Positions 8,773 through 16,534 of a stretch of DNA of 64,000 bases are shown here, piece after piece (position 1 is the stretch's first letter; every line of letters starts with the position of its first letter). The notes under the pieces are model-generated. The model searched no databases, was not told the origin of the DNA, and saw only the letters and a list, made by a program, of their open reading frames with translations. The position numbers and the translations under genes are program-made. Where the stretch lies: contig CAIPYE010000017.1 of assembly GCA_903869265.1 (NCBI GenBank), forward strand, positions 310,001 through 374,000, given 5' to 3'. Source of the stretch: an uncultured delta proteobacterium (lineage in GTDB: Bacteria > Desulfobacterota > Desulfobulbia > Desulfobulbales > Desulfurivibrionaceae).

Positions 8773-9078
8773 ATGAGCAATCGTCAAGGTTTAATCAGGC
8801 TCGGTATCGCGCTCTCAGGCATATGGCTCTTGGCCATTTGCGCGGTAGGGGCCTATGAGTATTTCATGTCGCCGCAGTCAGGTGCGCACTGGTTCGTGAG
8901 TTACGTTCCAGGTACCGAAGCTGATCCCAAAAATCCTCACATCATCTGGGACGTTCCGTCTCTAAAGTTAGGGCCATTTTTACAGGCGCTGCTTCTGCCT
9001 TTGGCTGTCGGGTGGATATTCATACCGTTGATCACATGGACCGTTTCTTGGGTTCGTGCCGGTTTCCGGTCCAAGTAG
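8773..9078 (+). CDS. Small membrane protein in an integron-type cassette
   Basis: A protein of 101 residues with two hydrophobic helices (IRLGIALSGIWLLAICAVG near the N-terminus and LQALLLPLAVGWIFIPLITW near the C-terminus) around a polar loop of about 35 residues. It matches no family I can name. ATG 8773 has a good AGGAG ribosome binding site five bases upstream. It sits between a GTTGGGC core (8754) and a complete attC (9095-9157), exactly as a single-gene integron cassette should. Base composition is lower in GC than the neighbouring core genes. Confidence 0.75.
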   Translation: MSNRQGLIRLGIALSGIWLLAICAVGAYEYFMSPQSGAHWFVSYVPGTEADPKNPHIIWDVPSLKLGPFLQALLLPLAVGWIFIPLITWTVSWVRAGFRSK

Positions 9079-9094
9079 CTATGGGCACATTGAC

Positions 9095-9157
9095 GTCCAA
9101 CCCTACGCTCAAGAGGGACGCCGCAAAAGCGCGGCGCCCCTTAGCTCCACGTTAAGC
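9095..9157 (+). other. Integron attC site (59-base element)
   Basis: The 5' box GTCCAAC (RYYYAAC) and 3' core GTTAAGC (GTTRRRY) bracket two arms, GCTcAAGaGGGaCGCCGC and GCGGCGCCCCTTAGC. They pair perfectly except for three bulged bases (lower case), the extrahelical bases that set strand choice in attC recombination. Five-base unpaired spacers (CCTAC and TCCAC) separate arms and boxes, as in known attC hairpins. After the core, 9158-9379 contains only a doubtful 25-codon frame (9168-9245) and the leader of the next gene. Confidence 0.93.
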
Positions 9158-9379
9158 GTATAAAACCATGAAGGGAATTAGGGACATCCACAATTTTTTG
9201 TTGCCCGGACTCCTGATTTTGATCTCTTGTGTAAATTTTCGCTGATCATAGCTTTGATATTGATTTTTTGCGCTGCGTCAGGTGTTCAGCCTGAATCAGG
9301 GATCTCATTTGCCTGATGGCTGTTAGCGGACCATTGGTCATAGACTGGTCAAAATCAAGTTAAAGCAAGGAGGGACGTC

Positions 9380-9940
9380 ATGCTGAAGAAAATGTTGTTG
9401 GGCTTAGGAATGCTTTTAGTTGTCAGTTGCTTCTCTGTACCATGTCTATGGGCTGGTTGCCCAAACGTTCCTGCTGTTTGTGACTATGGTGCGATAGGTT
9501 GGCAGGGCACATGCTGGCATTTTCCCAAAACATGCACAAACTGCGGACCGAAACACTGTCCCGACCTTCCGGGCAGCTACAAGGATTTGCCGGCTCAGGT
9601 CAATTCTCCTTGTCTGGAAAAAATTATTTCTTCCGGAAGGGTCGATGGTTGCAGTGTCCCCAAAGAGGTCGATCCGATGTATGGGAATGTTTTTAAAGCA
9701 GCGTGCGACGAGCACGATATCTGCTATCACACAGATACTGGCAAATCATACTGCGATAATGACTTAAGAAACAATATGTTTTACGTCTGCGATCATTATT
9801 ACAAAGGAATAGCTAATGATGTCCAGAAGAAGGCTTGCGAAACCGCAGCGTCACTTTTTTACCTCGGGGTTGTTGCCGGTGGACAAAGCGGATACGAGAA
9901 CGATCAAAAATGGAAAAAAAATAACTGCCCTCAGGAGTAA
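9380..9940 (+). CDS. Secreted phospholipase A2-like protein
   Basis: A cysteine-rich protein of 186 residues (about 16 Cys) with a signal sequence at 1-26. VVSC at 14-17 could serve as a lipobox, or cleavage could fall after WAG. Residues 108-127, ACDEHDICYH...YCDND, carry the His-Asp pair (H112, D113) flanked by cysteines that define the secreted phospholipase A2 active-site helix in plant, fungal and prokaryotic types. A calcium-loop candidate is less clear. It follows an attC core at 9157, so it is probably the gene of a second integron cassette; ribosome binding site AAGGAGGG. Substrate and secretion route are not known. A membrane-active toxin or a lipid-remodelling enzyme are both possible. 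Confidence 0.65.
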   Translation: MLKKMLLGLGMLLVVSCFSVPCLWAGCPNVPAVCDYGAIGWQGTCWHFPKTCTNCGPKHCPDLPGSYKDLPAQVNSPCLEKIISSGRVDGCSVPKEVDPMYGNVFKAACDEHDICYHTDTGKSYCDNDLRNNMFYVCDHYYKGIANDVQKKACETAASLFYLGVVAGGQSGYENDQKWKKNNCPQE

Positions 9941-9984
9941 TTGCTAACGGGTCCGGCGCAGTTGAGAGGCAACTACAGATCGCA

Positions 9985-10017
9985 AACGCCCTGAGAAATC
10001 AGGGCGTTCTTTTTTTT
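9985..10017. terminator. Bidirectional terminator between converging genes
   Basis: AACGCCCTGA and TCAGGGCGTT make a perfect ten-base stem with loop GAAA, followed by CTTTTTTTTC. It lies between the phospholipase-like gene and the leftward MFS gene. Confidence 0.88.
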
Positions 10018-10063
10018 CACTCCATCTCTGCTTAAGTTTTCCAGACAGCTATCATTTTTCAGA

Positions 10064-11398
10064 TCAATGGTCTTCCGAAAATGGCGGTTGTCCCGTCGCA
10101 GTCGCCATGCCAGTCGCGACTTCCTGAATGATTCCCATGCGCAGATAGATTGGCCGCACTTTCTCCCTGATCTGCGGGAGATATCGGGCAAAAATCGCCG
10201 CTCCGATAAGGCAGCCGACGCAGCCGAGCAGCAGGGTGTTGCGGGGGCCGAAAATGCCGGCCATTGACCCGGCCCCGAGACTGCCGAACGGCGCCACCCC
10301 AATGAACGACATGGTGAAAAAGCTCATGACCCGACCGCGCTTGTCCTCATCCAAAATCGTTTGCAGAACCGTGTTGCAGGAGGCGACCAGGGTCATGCCT
10401 CCAAATCCGGTCAAGGCCAGGGCCCCCAGCGAGAGGCTGAAATTGCTGGACAGGGCAAAGATGGCGATGCCGACGGCGAACAGGATCGTCGCCCGCACAA
10501 TCACCATGCCGAGTCCGCGCACACTCTGGCGGGAGGCGAGATACAGGGTGCCGACCAGGGCGCCGCTGCCTGCGGCGGTCATGAGAAAGCCGAAGGTGTG
10601 CGCGCCGCCGTGCAGGATATCCTTTGCAAAGACGGGCACCAGCACGGAATAGGGCATCCCCATGAGACTGACCAGGGCAAGGAGGAGCAGGATGCTGCGG
10701 ATCGGGGCGAAGTTGTACGCGTAGGCAAAGCCTTCCCGGAGTTCATGCAGGACATGGCGTCTGGGATGCTGGCGGGGGGAAGCGGGCGGGATGCGCATGG
10801 CCGCAAGGGCCACGATGACTGCCAGGTAGCTGATGGCGTTGAGGATAAAACAGATCCCTTCCCCCACCGAGGCGATGAGCAATCCGGCGATAGCCGGGCC
10901 GATGAGCCGCGCCCCGTTCACCAGGGAGGAATTGAGGGCAATGGCGTTTCCCAGGTCTTCACGCTGTTCGACCATCTCGACCACAAAGGATTGGCGGATC
11001 GGGATGTCAAAGGCGTTGACCACGCCCAGGATCAGGCTCAGCAGGATGATCTGCCAGACCTGCACGATCCCGGTCAGCACGACAAGGGCAAGAAAGGCCG
11101 CCTGCAACAGGGCCAGGGACTGAGTCACAAGCAGAAGACGCCGCCGGTCCCAGCGGTCGGCCAGCACCCCGGCCACAGGGGAGATGAAGATGGTCGGAAT
11201 CTGGCCGGTGAACCCGACAACCCCCAACAGCAGGGCAGAGCCGGTAAGACGGTACACCAGCCAGCTCATGGCCACATGCTGCATCCAGGTCCCGACCAGG
11301 GACACGCCTTGCCCTGCGAGGAAGAGGCGGTAGTTCCGGGAACGAAGCGCGCGCAGAAGATGGCGGATGGGCAGCCATTTTTTTTCGACCGGCATCAT
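10064..11398 (-). CDS. MFS transporter (MFS_3 / enterobactin-exporter type)
   Basis: A protein of 444 residues with 12 predicted helices. The opening (LRSRNYRLFLAGQGVSLVGTWMQ), the VGFTGQIPTIFISPVAGVLADRWDRRR loop and the DIPIRQSFVVEMV segment are typical of the MFS_3 group that includes enterobactin exporter EntS and many putative drug exporters. The substrate cannot be told from sequence. It is the last gene of a leftward set with mntH and an APC permease, 16 bases after the mntH stop, so it is probably co-transcribed. Confidence 0.85.
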   Translation of the reverse strand: MMPVEKKWLPIRHLLRALRSRNYRLFLAGQGVSLVGTWMQHVAMSWLVYRLTGSALLLGVVGFTGQIPTIFISPVAGVLADRWDRRRLLLVTQSLALLQAAFLALVVLTGIVQVWQIILLSLILGVVNAFDIPIRQSFVVEMVEQREDLGNAIALNSSLVNGARLIGPAIAGLLIASVGEGICFILNAISYLAVIVALAAMRIPPASPRQHPRRHVLHELREGFAYAYNFAPIRSILLLLALVSLMGMPYSVLVPVFAKDILHGGAHTFGFLMTAAGSGALVGTLYLASRQSVRGLGMVIVRATILFAVGIAIFALSSNFSLSLGALALTGFGGMTLVASCNTVLQTILDEDKRGRVMSFFTMSFIGVAPFGSLGAGSMAGIFGPRNTLLLGCVGCLIGAAIFARYLPQIREKVRPIYLRMGIIQEVATGMATATGQPPFSEDH

Positions 11399-11414
11399 AG
11401 CCCCTTAGTCAAAA

Positions 11415-12671
11415 TCAGAAAAAACTGTACAGCAGGATTGCGTTCAAGACCGCAATGAACACGGCTATCCCCCACAGCATCCATTTTTCCATGCCCGTGT
11501 TTCGGTGGATGCCCATGACCCGCTCGGACGAAGTGAGCGCGATGAGCCCAAAAACCGTCCACGGCAGCTGAATGCTGAGGGCCACCTGGCTCCAGATCAA
11601 CCCCATGAAGGGATCGGTCAGGAACAGAATTGCCAGGGCGGCAAGGCCGATGGAGAGCACGACCCCCAGCCGGGAGTGGCTGTCGGTCACATCCAGGGGT
11701 TCGCCGAAATATCCGGCAAAGATACTGCCCCCGGCCAGGGCCGAGGAGATGGAGGATGAGACCCCGGCGAAGAGCAGGGCTGTGGCAAAGACCAGGGACG
11801 CACTGTTGCCGAGCAGCGGTTTTAAGGTCTCTTCCGCCTGGGCAAGCTCGGTTACCAAGGTGTGGCCGGAGAAGAAAACCGCAGCGGCCATGATGACCAT
11901 GGCGCTGTTGATCGCCCAGCCCGCGAGCATCGCCGCGATGGTGTCGATATATTCATAGCGCAGGTGCTTTTTGATGCTTTCGGCATCGCCCAGATGCAGC
12001 TGGCGGCTCTGGATGATTTCCGAATGCAGGAAGATGTTGTGCGGCATGACCACCGCTCCGATCACGGCCATGATGATCATGATCGAGCCAGGGGGTATGC
12101 AGGGGACAAAAAGGCTTTTGGCCGTGGTCGGCCAGTTGACGTCGGCCAGGAAAAGCTCATAGATGAAGGAAAGGCCGATGAGCGAGACAAAGCCGATGAT
12201 GTAGCGCTCGATGGCGCGGTAGCCTTTGCCCAGCACCACCGCCACCACGACAACAGCGGTCAGGAGTGTGCCCAGATAAATGGGAATTTTGAACAGCATG
12301 TTGAGGCCGATGGCCGCGCCGAGCAACTCCGCCAGGGAGGTGGAAATAGAGGCCAGCATGGCGCTGCCGAGCAGGAATGCGCTCCAGCGCTTGGTGCTGA
12401 ATTTGGCCACGGCTTCCGAGAGACAGAGGCCCGTGACGATGCCAAGATGCGCCGCGTTGTGCTGGACCAGGATCAGAATCAGGGTGGAAAGAGTCACAAC
12501 CCAGAGCAAATTGTAGCCGAACTGGGAGCCCGCCGCCACATTGGCCGCCCAGTTCCCCGGATCGATGAAGCCAACGGTGACGATGAATCCCGGGCCGATG
12601 TACTTGAGGATCTCAAGGCCGCCGAGCTTGGGCCGGTGGCCGGAGAACAGTTTATGCAAAAAGGTGTTCAT
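11415..12671 (-). CDS. mntH: Nramp family divalent metal (Mn/Fe) transporter
   Basis: A protein of 418 residues with about 11 helices. The metal-binding motifs of the family are intact: DPGN in helix 1 (GFIDPGNWAANV) and MPHN in helix 6 (GAVVMPHNIFLHSE). Nramp/MntH proteins couple Mn2+ or Fe2+ uptake to proton entry across the inner membrane. No manganese riboswitch is visible, as only 44 bases separate it from the upstream APC permease gene, with which it is probably co-transcribed. Confidence 0.93.
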   Translation of the reverse strand: MNTFLHKLFSGHRPKLGGLEILKYIGPGFIVTVGFIDPGNWAANVAAGSQFGYNLLWVVTLSTLILILVQHNAAHLGIVTGLCLSEAVAKFSTKRWSAFLLGSAMLASISTSLAELLGAAIGLNMLFKIPIYLGTLLTAVVVVAVVLGKGYRAIERYIIGFVSLIGLSFIYELFLADVNWPTTAKSLFVPCIPPGSIMIIMAVIGAVVMPHNIFLHSEIIQSRQLHLGDAESIKKHLRYEYIDTIAAMLAGWAINSAMVIMAAAVFFSGHTLVTELAQAEETLKPLLGNSASLVFATALLFAGVSSSISSALAGGSIFAGYFGEPLDVTDSHSRLGVVLSIGLAALAILFLTDPFMGLIWSQVALSIQLPWTVFGLIALTSSERVMGIHRNTGMEKWMLWGIAVFIAVLNAILLYSFF

Positions 12672-12715
12672 CCGCAGTACACCTCCATTGCAATGGCTCT
12701 GTGTTTGGCTTCAGA

Positions 12716-14122
12716 TCAGCCGTCCTGCCTGTTCAGCTTGCTGTGGTGGATGGAGTAGGAGAAATAGACGACAACCCCGATCACCAGCCAGACCGCGAAA
12801 CGAACCCAGGTAACCCAGGGTAAAAACGCCATGAGCGCGCTGCACGAGAAAGCGCCGAGCAGCGGAAACACCGGGTTGAGCGGATTCTTGAAGGGGCGGT
12901 GCAGGTCCGGTTGTTTGATGCGCAGGACGATCACCCCCAGGCAGACCAGGACAAAGGCGGCCAGGGTGCCGATGTTGACCAGTTCGGCCAGCTCGCCTAA
13001 GGGAATGAATCCAGCGATTATGGCGATGAGCAGGCCGCAGAGGCCGATGACCCGCACCGGGGTTTTGGTTTTGGGGTGAACCTCGGCGAAGAACGGCGAC
13101 AGCAGGCCATCCCGGGACATGGCGAAGAAGACCCTGGTCAGCCCGTAATAGAGAACGAGCATCACCGTGGTCAGTCCGGCGATGACCCCGGTGGCCACCA
13201 GGGCCGAGGCCCAGTTGATTCCGATCAATTGGAGGGAGTGGGCCACGGGCGAGGGCACGTTCAGTTGGGTGTAGGGGACAATGCCGGTGAGCAACCCGGC
13301 GACCACGATGTAGATGGCGGTGCAGAAGACCAGGGAAAAGAGGATGCCGAAGGGCACGTCGCGCTGCGGGTTTTTTGCCTCCTCGGCGGCGGTGGAAACC
13401 GCGTCGAATCCCACATAGGCGAAGAAGACCATGGCCGCGCCAGCCAGCACCCCGACTGGTTTGCCGTCCGGGCTGGTGCCGCTCCAGCCAAAGGGCATGA
13501 ACGGGCTCCAGTTTTCCGGGTTGACATGGAATATGGCCACCCCGATGAACACCGAGATGGTCAGCAGCTTGACAAAGACCATGACCATGTTGGTGCGGGC
13601 GCTTTCCCGCATGCCCAGCATGAGCAGGACCATGAGGATCAGGACGATGCCAGCGGCAGGCAGATTGATGATCCCGCCCACGGAGGGCGCCTTGGTCAGG
13701 GCATCCGGCAGGGCTATGCCCATGGCGGTGAGGGCGTTGTTGAAATACCCGGCCCAACCCGTGGCCACGGCGGCGGTGGCCACTCCGTATTCCAGGATCA
13801 GATCCCAGCCGATGATCCAGGCGATCAGCTCGCCGAAGGCCACATAGCTGTAACCGTAGGCGCTGCCGCAGCCGCCCACCGCAGAGGCAAGTTCGGCATA
13901 GGCCAGGGCCGCGAAGGCGCAGGCGATTCCGGCGATGACAAAGGAGAGCACCACGGCAGGTCCGGCCTGGGTGGCGGCGGCAATGCCGGTGAGCACAAAG
14001 ATACCGGTGCCGATGATCGCCCCGATCCCCAGCAGGGTGAGATCAAAAGCGGTGAGGCATTTGTGCAGGCCGGTATGGTCTAGATCGTCCGGGGTGGTGG
14101 TCTTGGTGCGAAAAATTTTCAT
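12716..14122 (-). CDS. APC family amino acid permease
   Basis: A protein of 468 residues. The first helix carries the APC glycine motif GIGAIIGTGIFVLTG, and the overall pattern (AFAALAYAELAS, FFAYVGFDAVSTAAEE) matches the cationic amino acid transporter (CAT/YfnA) branch. Substrate is not determined. ATG 14122 has the ribosome binding site AAGGAAG; a longer in-frame extension to 14221 would run into the SH3 gene and is unlikely. It heads the leftward transporter set APC-mntH-MFS. Confidence 0.9.
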   Translation of the reverse strand: MKIFRTKTTTPDDLDHTGLHKCLTAFDLTLLGIGAIIGTGIFVLTGIAAATQAGPAVVLSFVIAGIACAFAALAYAELASAVGGCGSAYGYSYVAFGELIAWIIGWDLILEYGVATAAVATGWAGYFNNALTAMGIALPDALTKAPSVGGIINLPAAGIVLILMVLLMLGMRESARTNMVMVFVKLLTISVFIGVAIFHVNPENWSPFMPFGWSGTSPDGKPVGVLAGAAMVFFAYVGFDAVSTAAEEAKNPQRDVPFGILFSLVFCTAIYIVVAGLLTGIVPYTQLNVPSPVAHSLQLIGINWASALVATGVIAGLTTVMLVLYYGLTRVFFAMSRDGLLSPFFAEVHPKTKTPVRVIGLCGLLIAIIAGFIPLGELAELVNIGTLAAFVLVCLGVIVLRIKQPDLHRPFKNPLNPVFPLLGAFSCSALMAFLPWVTWVRFAVWLVIGVVVYFSYSIHHSKLNRQDG

Positions 14123-14168
14123 GGCCTTCCTTGTCGTGAACGGATTGGGTTGCTGGTCGTGGGGAGGA

Positions 14169-14606
14169 TCACCAGCCCCAGAGCGTGTCGCGCTCCACCC
14201 AGCCGGTGAGGCCGGATTCATGCTTTACCTGAACCCAGCCTTTTTTGTGTTTGATGGTCCGCAAGACCACGCCCCGGTTGGCGTTTCCCACAACGCGCTG
14301 GTTTTCTCCGGGGCCATTGCGAATGATGGTTGTTTTATCTTCAACAATCACGTAGGGCGTTTTGCCAACCTGTTTTGCGTTGACCCATCCTCCGTCCTCT
14401 TCGAAATCAGTCACCTTGAGCCAACTGCCCTGGCGGCTGACCACCTTCAAGGGATATCCCACACCCAATTCCCATTTGGTCGGGTATTTCTCCCCAGGCC
14501 CGGCATGCATCTTCGCCTTGTCGCGGCTGATGCTCACCATTTCCGCGTGGGCTGCCGAGGCCAAGATTAACAGGAAAACGAGTCCGAGGCAGAAGCGGCG
14601 GATCAT
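14169..14606 (-). CDS. Exported protein with two SH3-type domains
   Basis: A protein of 145 residues with a clear signal peptide (MIRRFCLGLVFLLILASAAHA). Two bacterial SH3_3 repeats follow: about 24-80 (KAKMHAGPGEKYP...WLKVTDFEEDGGWV) and 85-145 (TTIIRNGPGENQRVV...GWVQVKHESGLTGWV). Such domains usually bind peptidoglycan peptides or partner proteins in the periplasm. ATG 14606 is preceded by CTGGAGG. It lies 29 bases after the polyferredoxin stop on the same strand. Confidence 0.85.
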   Translation of the reverse strand: MIRRFCLGLVFLLILASAAHAEMVSISRDKAKMHAGPGEKYPTKWELGVGYPLKVVSRQGSWLKVTDFEEDGGWVNAKQVGKTPYVIVEDKTTIIRNGPGENQRVVGNANRGVVLRTIKHKKGWVQVKHESGLTGWVERDTLWGW

Positions 14607-14635
14607 GGGAAAACCTCCAGGCGCTGGATGAGGGA

Positions 14636-15529
14636 TCATGGCTTACTGGCAGGGGTCAACCCCCTGTCCGGGACAGCCAAAGGAATGCCGCCAATTTCCA
14701 GGGAGATGGCGTCGAACTTGCAGGCCTTGTTCATGCAGGCCAGGCAGGTGATGCATTCAGGGTCATCCGGGGATTCATTGAATTTGACCCCCATGGGGCA
14801 GACATGGTGGCAGGCCTTGCAGTTGGTGCATTTGGCTTCGTCAAGATGCAGCTTGATCAGCCGGACCTTGCTGAACAGCGCGTAAAAAGCGCCCAAAGGG
14901 CAGATAGTGCGGCAAAAAGGCCTGCTGGCAAAGACAGCCCAGCCCAAAATAAGGATCATCAGCACGAATTTATTCAGAAAAAGCAGGCCGAGGGTGTTGC
15001 GGAGATTGGGCTGGAGAAAAATCATGGGCAGCCCTGCTTCCAGGGTTCCGGCGGGGCAGACGAACTTGCAGAACCAGGGGTTGCCGGTGCCGAACTCATC
15101 GACAAGCACCAGCGGCAGAACAATGACAAAGACAAGCAGGAAGAAGTACTTGCCATAGGAGAGCATGCGCGGGATCCCAAATTTTCGGGAGGGGATCTTG
15201 TGCAGGAGTTCCTGGATAAAACCAAAGGGGCAGGCCCAGCCGCAGATCATCCGGCCGAACAGCCCGCCGAGCACGCCAATGGTGCCGAACACCGAAAGAC
15301 CGAAGTAATGCTGGCCGTTTTCCAGGGAAAAACGCAGGCCGCCCAGCAGTTGCTGGATCGAACCCAAGGGGCAGGAGGTGGTGGCCGCCGGGCAGGAGTA
15401 GCAGTTCAGGCCGGGCGAGCAGATCACCTTGAGCGGCCCCTGATAGATGGTTTTGGTAAAGGGAAAGGACCAGGAGCTGTTGGTGAGAAAGCCGATGATC
15501 ACCTGGACCCATTTGCGGACTGTTTCCAT
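14636..15529 (-). CDS. Membrane polyferredoxin (4Fe-4S binding, NapH/NosR-like)
   Basis: A protein of 297 residues with about five membrane helices and several cysteine clusters: CYSCPAATTSCP, CGWACPFG, FCKFVCPAG and FCRTICPLG (membrane-edge CxxxCP motifs). Two ferredoxin sites follow at the C-terminus (CTNCKACHHVCP and CITCLACMNKACK). This is the layout of 4Fe-4S quinol-linked electron carriers of the NapH/CcoG-like group. It starts one base after the stop of a small CXXC protein, which itself overlaps a thiamine-binding protein gene, so the three form a tight leftward operon, probably for an electron transfer function that is not yet assigned. Confidence 0.85.
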   Translation of the reverse strand: METVRKWVQVIIGFLTNSSWSFPFTKTIYQGPLKVICSPGLNCYSCPAATTSCPLGSIQQLLGGLRFSLENGQHYFGLSVFGTIGVLGGLFGRMICGWACPFGFIQELLHKIPSRKFGIPRMLSYGKYFFLLVFVIVLPLVLVDEFGTGNPWFCKFVCPAGTLEAGLPMIFLQPNLRNTLGLLFLNKFVLMILILGWAVFASRPFCRTICPLGAFYALFSKVRLIKLHLDEAKCTNCKACHHVCPMGVKFNESPDDPECITCLACMNKACKFDAISLEIGGIPLAVPDRGLTPASKP

Positions 15530-15530
15530 C

Positions 15531-15701
15531 TCAGCCGAGTCCTATGCAGCTCAGACAGACCTGCACGGCCTGTTCCAGAACCCGGGCCGGTTCGCCGGTG
15601 GCGACGCCGATCAGCCAGAGGAGAAGAAAGACCGGGATCACCACAAAGGGAGCCTTGCGGATGGGTCTTTTTTTGCGCAGATCGCGGGTGGGCTGGTTCA
15701 T
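15531..15701 (-). CDS. CD1871A family CXXC small membrane protein
   Basis: A 56-residue protein with a basic N-terminus, one transmembrane helix (APFVVIPVFLLLWLIGVATG) and a C-terminal VCLSCIGLG, the CxxC ending that typifies the small CD1871A family. It overlaps the thiamine-binding protein gene by ATGA (15698-15701) and ends one base before the polyferredoxin start. The conserved short tail and its partner suggest it serves the membrane iron-sulfur protein, but no function is established. Confidence 0.8.
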   Translation of the reverse strand: MNQPTRDLRKKRPIRKAPFVVIPVFLLLWLIGVATGEPARVLEQAVQVCLSCIGLG

Positions 15702-16024
15702 GGTTGTGTCTGTCCGGAATTATTGCATGTGACGCGGGTCTGGACCGCAGCGGTTTTGTCGCCCAGCTTCACATCCTTGTCGCGCCGCTCGTCGAGCGCC
15801 AGTTGCGTCACGACCCGCTGCGCCCCGAGGGCAAAGGGCAGTCCATGCAGCCGGGCGGCCAGGGCAAGAAGCGCCTGGGGCTCGCCCTCGATGATCGTTC
15901 CCATGTCGGTCAGGGTATGGGGGACTCCTTCCCTCTGCAACACCTGCTCGATGTCGGCCACGTATTGAGCCACACTTGGGGTTTGGGTGCCCAGGGGGAT
16001 AATGGTCAACTGCATGATCGCCAT
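15698..16024 (-). CDS. MTH1187 family thiamine-binding protein
   Basis: A 108-residue protein with the ferredoxin-like fold pattern of the MTH1187/YkoF group (PF01910): MQLTIIPLGT at the start, then SVAQYVADIEQVL and TDMGTIIEGEPQALL. Family members bind thiamine or its relatives and often sit beside thiamine transport genes, but here the neighbours are a CXXC protein and a polyferredoxin. MAIM gives a choice of start; ATG 16024 or 16015. It is the first gene of that three-gene operon. Confidence 0.8.
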   Translation of the reverse strand: MAIMQLTIIPLGTQTPSVAQYVADIEQVLQREGVPHTLTDMGTIIEGEPQALLALAARLHGLPFALGAQRVVTQLALDERRDKDVKLGDKTAAVQTRVTCNNSGQTQP

Positions 16025-16099
16025 GGTTCTTTCCGTAACAAGGGTTGCAATGGCAAAGAAAATAACGCGTTAAGGCAATGGGCGCAAAGTAAAAAGGCG

Positions 16100-16483
16100 T
16101 TACTCGTGCTCTTTGTCCTGGAAGCTCTCGATCTGGGCGGAGAGTTCATCGTCCAGGGCGTCGGGGTTTTCGGAATTGTAATAGAGGATATTTTTCAGAT
16201 GGAAAAAACTGTCCAGATCCATCTCGTAAAAATGCAGGGCCAGCCCATCCTCTTCCACCCGGACCACGGTGCCCTTCATCTTCAGGCTCAGGTGGCTGGT
16301 TGAGCCCACCAACCGCAGGGTGACCAGGCAGTTTTCGCCGATCTTGTGTCCGGTGACGCCCAGCACGAAGACCCCCTTGAGGCTCAGGTCCGCGGTTTCG
16401 CACTCCGCATGGCTCTGATCCGGAAAGTCCAGGCTGATGATGACCTGAAACGGCACCCTGCTGTTTTTACGCTTGTTTTCCAT
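16100..16483 (-). CDS. PilZ domain protein
   Basis: A 127-residue single-domain protein. It has the c-di-GMP-binding PilZ signatures: basic RKNSR near the N-terminus (RxxxR) and ADLSLKGVFV (D/NxSxxG). It probably acts as a c-di-GMP receptor, alone or with a partner. The upstream gene (16535-17572) lies 51 bases away on the same strand, so the two may work together. Confidence 0.88.
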   Translation of the reverse strand: MENKRKNSRVPFQVIISLDFPDQSHAECETADLSLKGVFVLGVTGHKIGENCLVTLRLVGSTSHLSLKMKGTVVRVEEDGLALHFYEMDLDSFFHLKNILYYNSENPDALDDELSAQIESFQDKEHE

Positions 16484-16534
16484 GGTTGAATCCTCTTGTC
16501 CTGTGGCGTGGGTTGCCTGCTCGACGCAGCGATC

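Noticed and set aside
9168-9245. A 25-codon frame after the attC core as the cassette gene.
   Set aside because: It has no ribosome binding site of note and no recognisable motif; the phospholipase-like gene with AAGGAGGG is the better candidate.
10361-11458. A 365-codon plus-strand frame opposite the MFS gene, and similar frames opposite mntH (11862-12758) and the APC permease (13076-14083).
   Set aside because: They are rich in Gly, Asp, His and Gln, have no recognisable motif and lie wholly opposite clear membrane-protein genes.
12672-12715. A manganese riboswitch before mntH.
   Set aside because: Only 44 bases separate the genes, and no yybP-like structure fits there.
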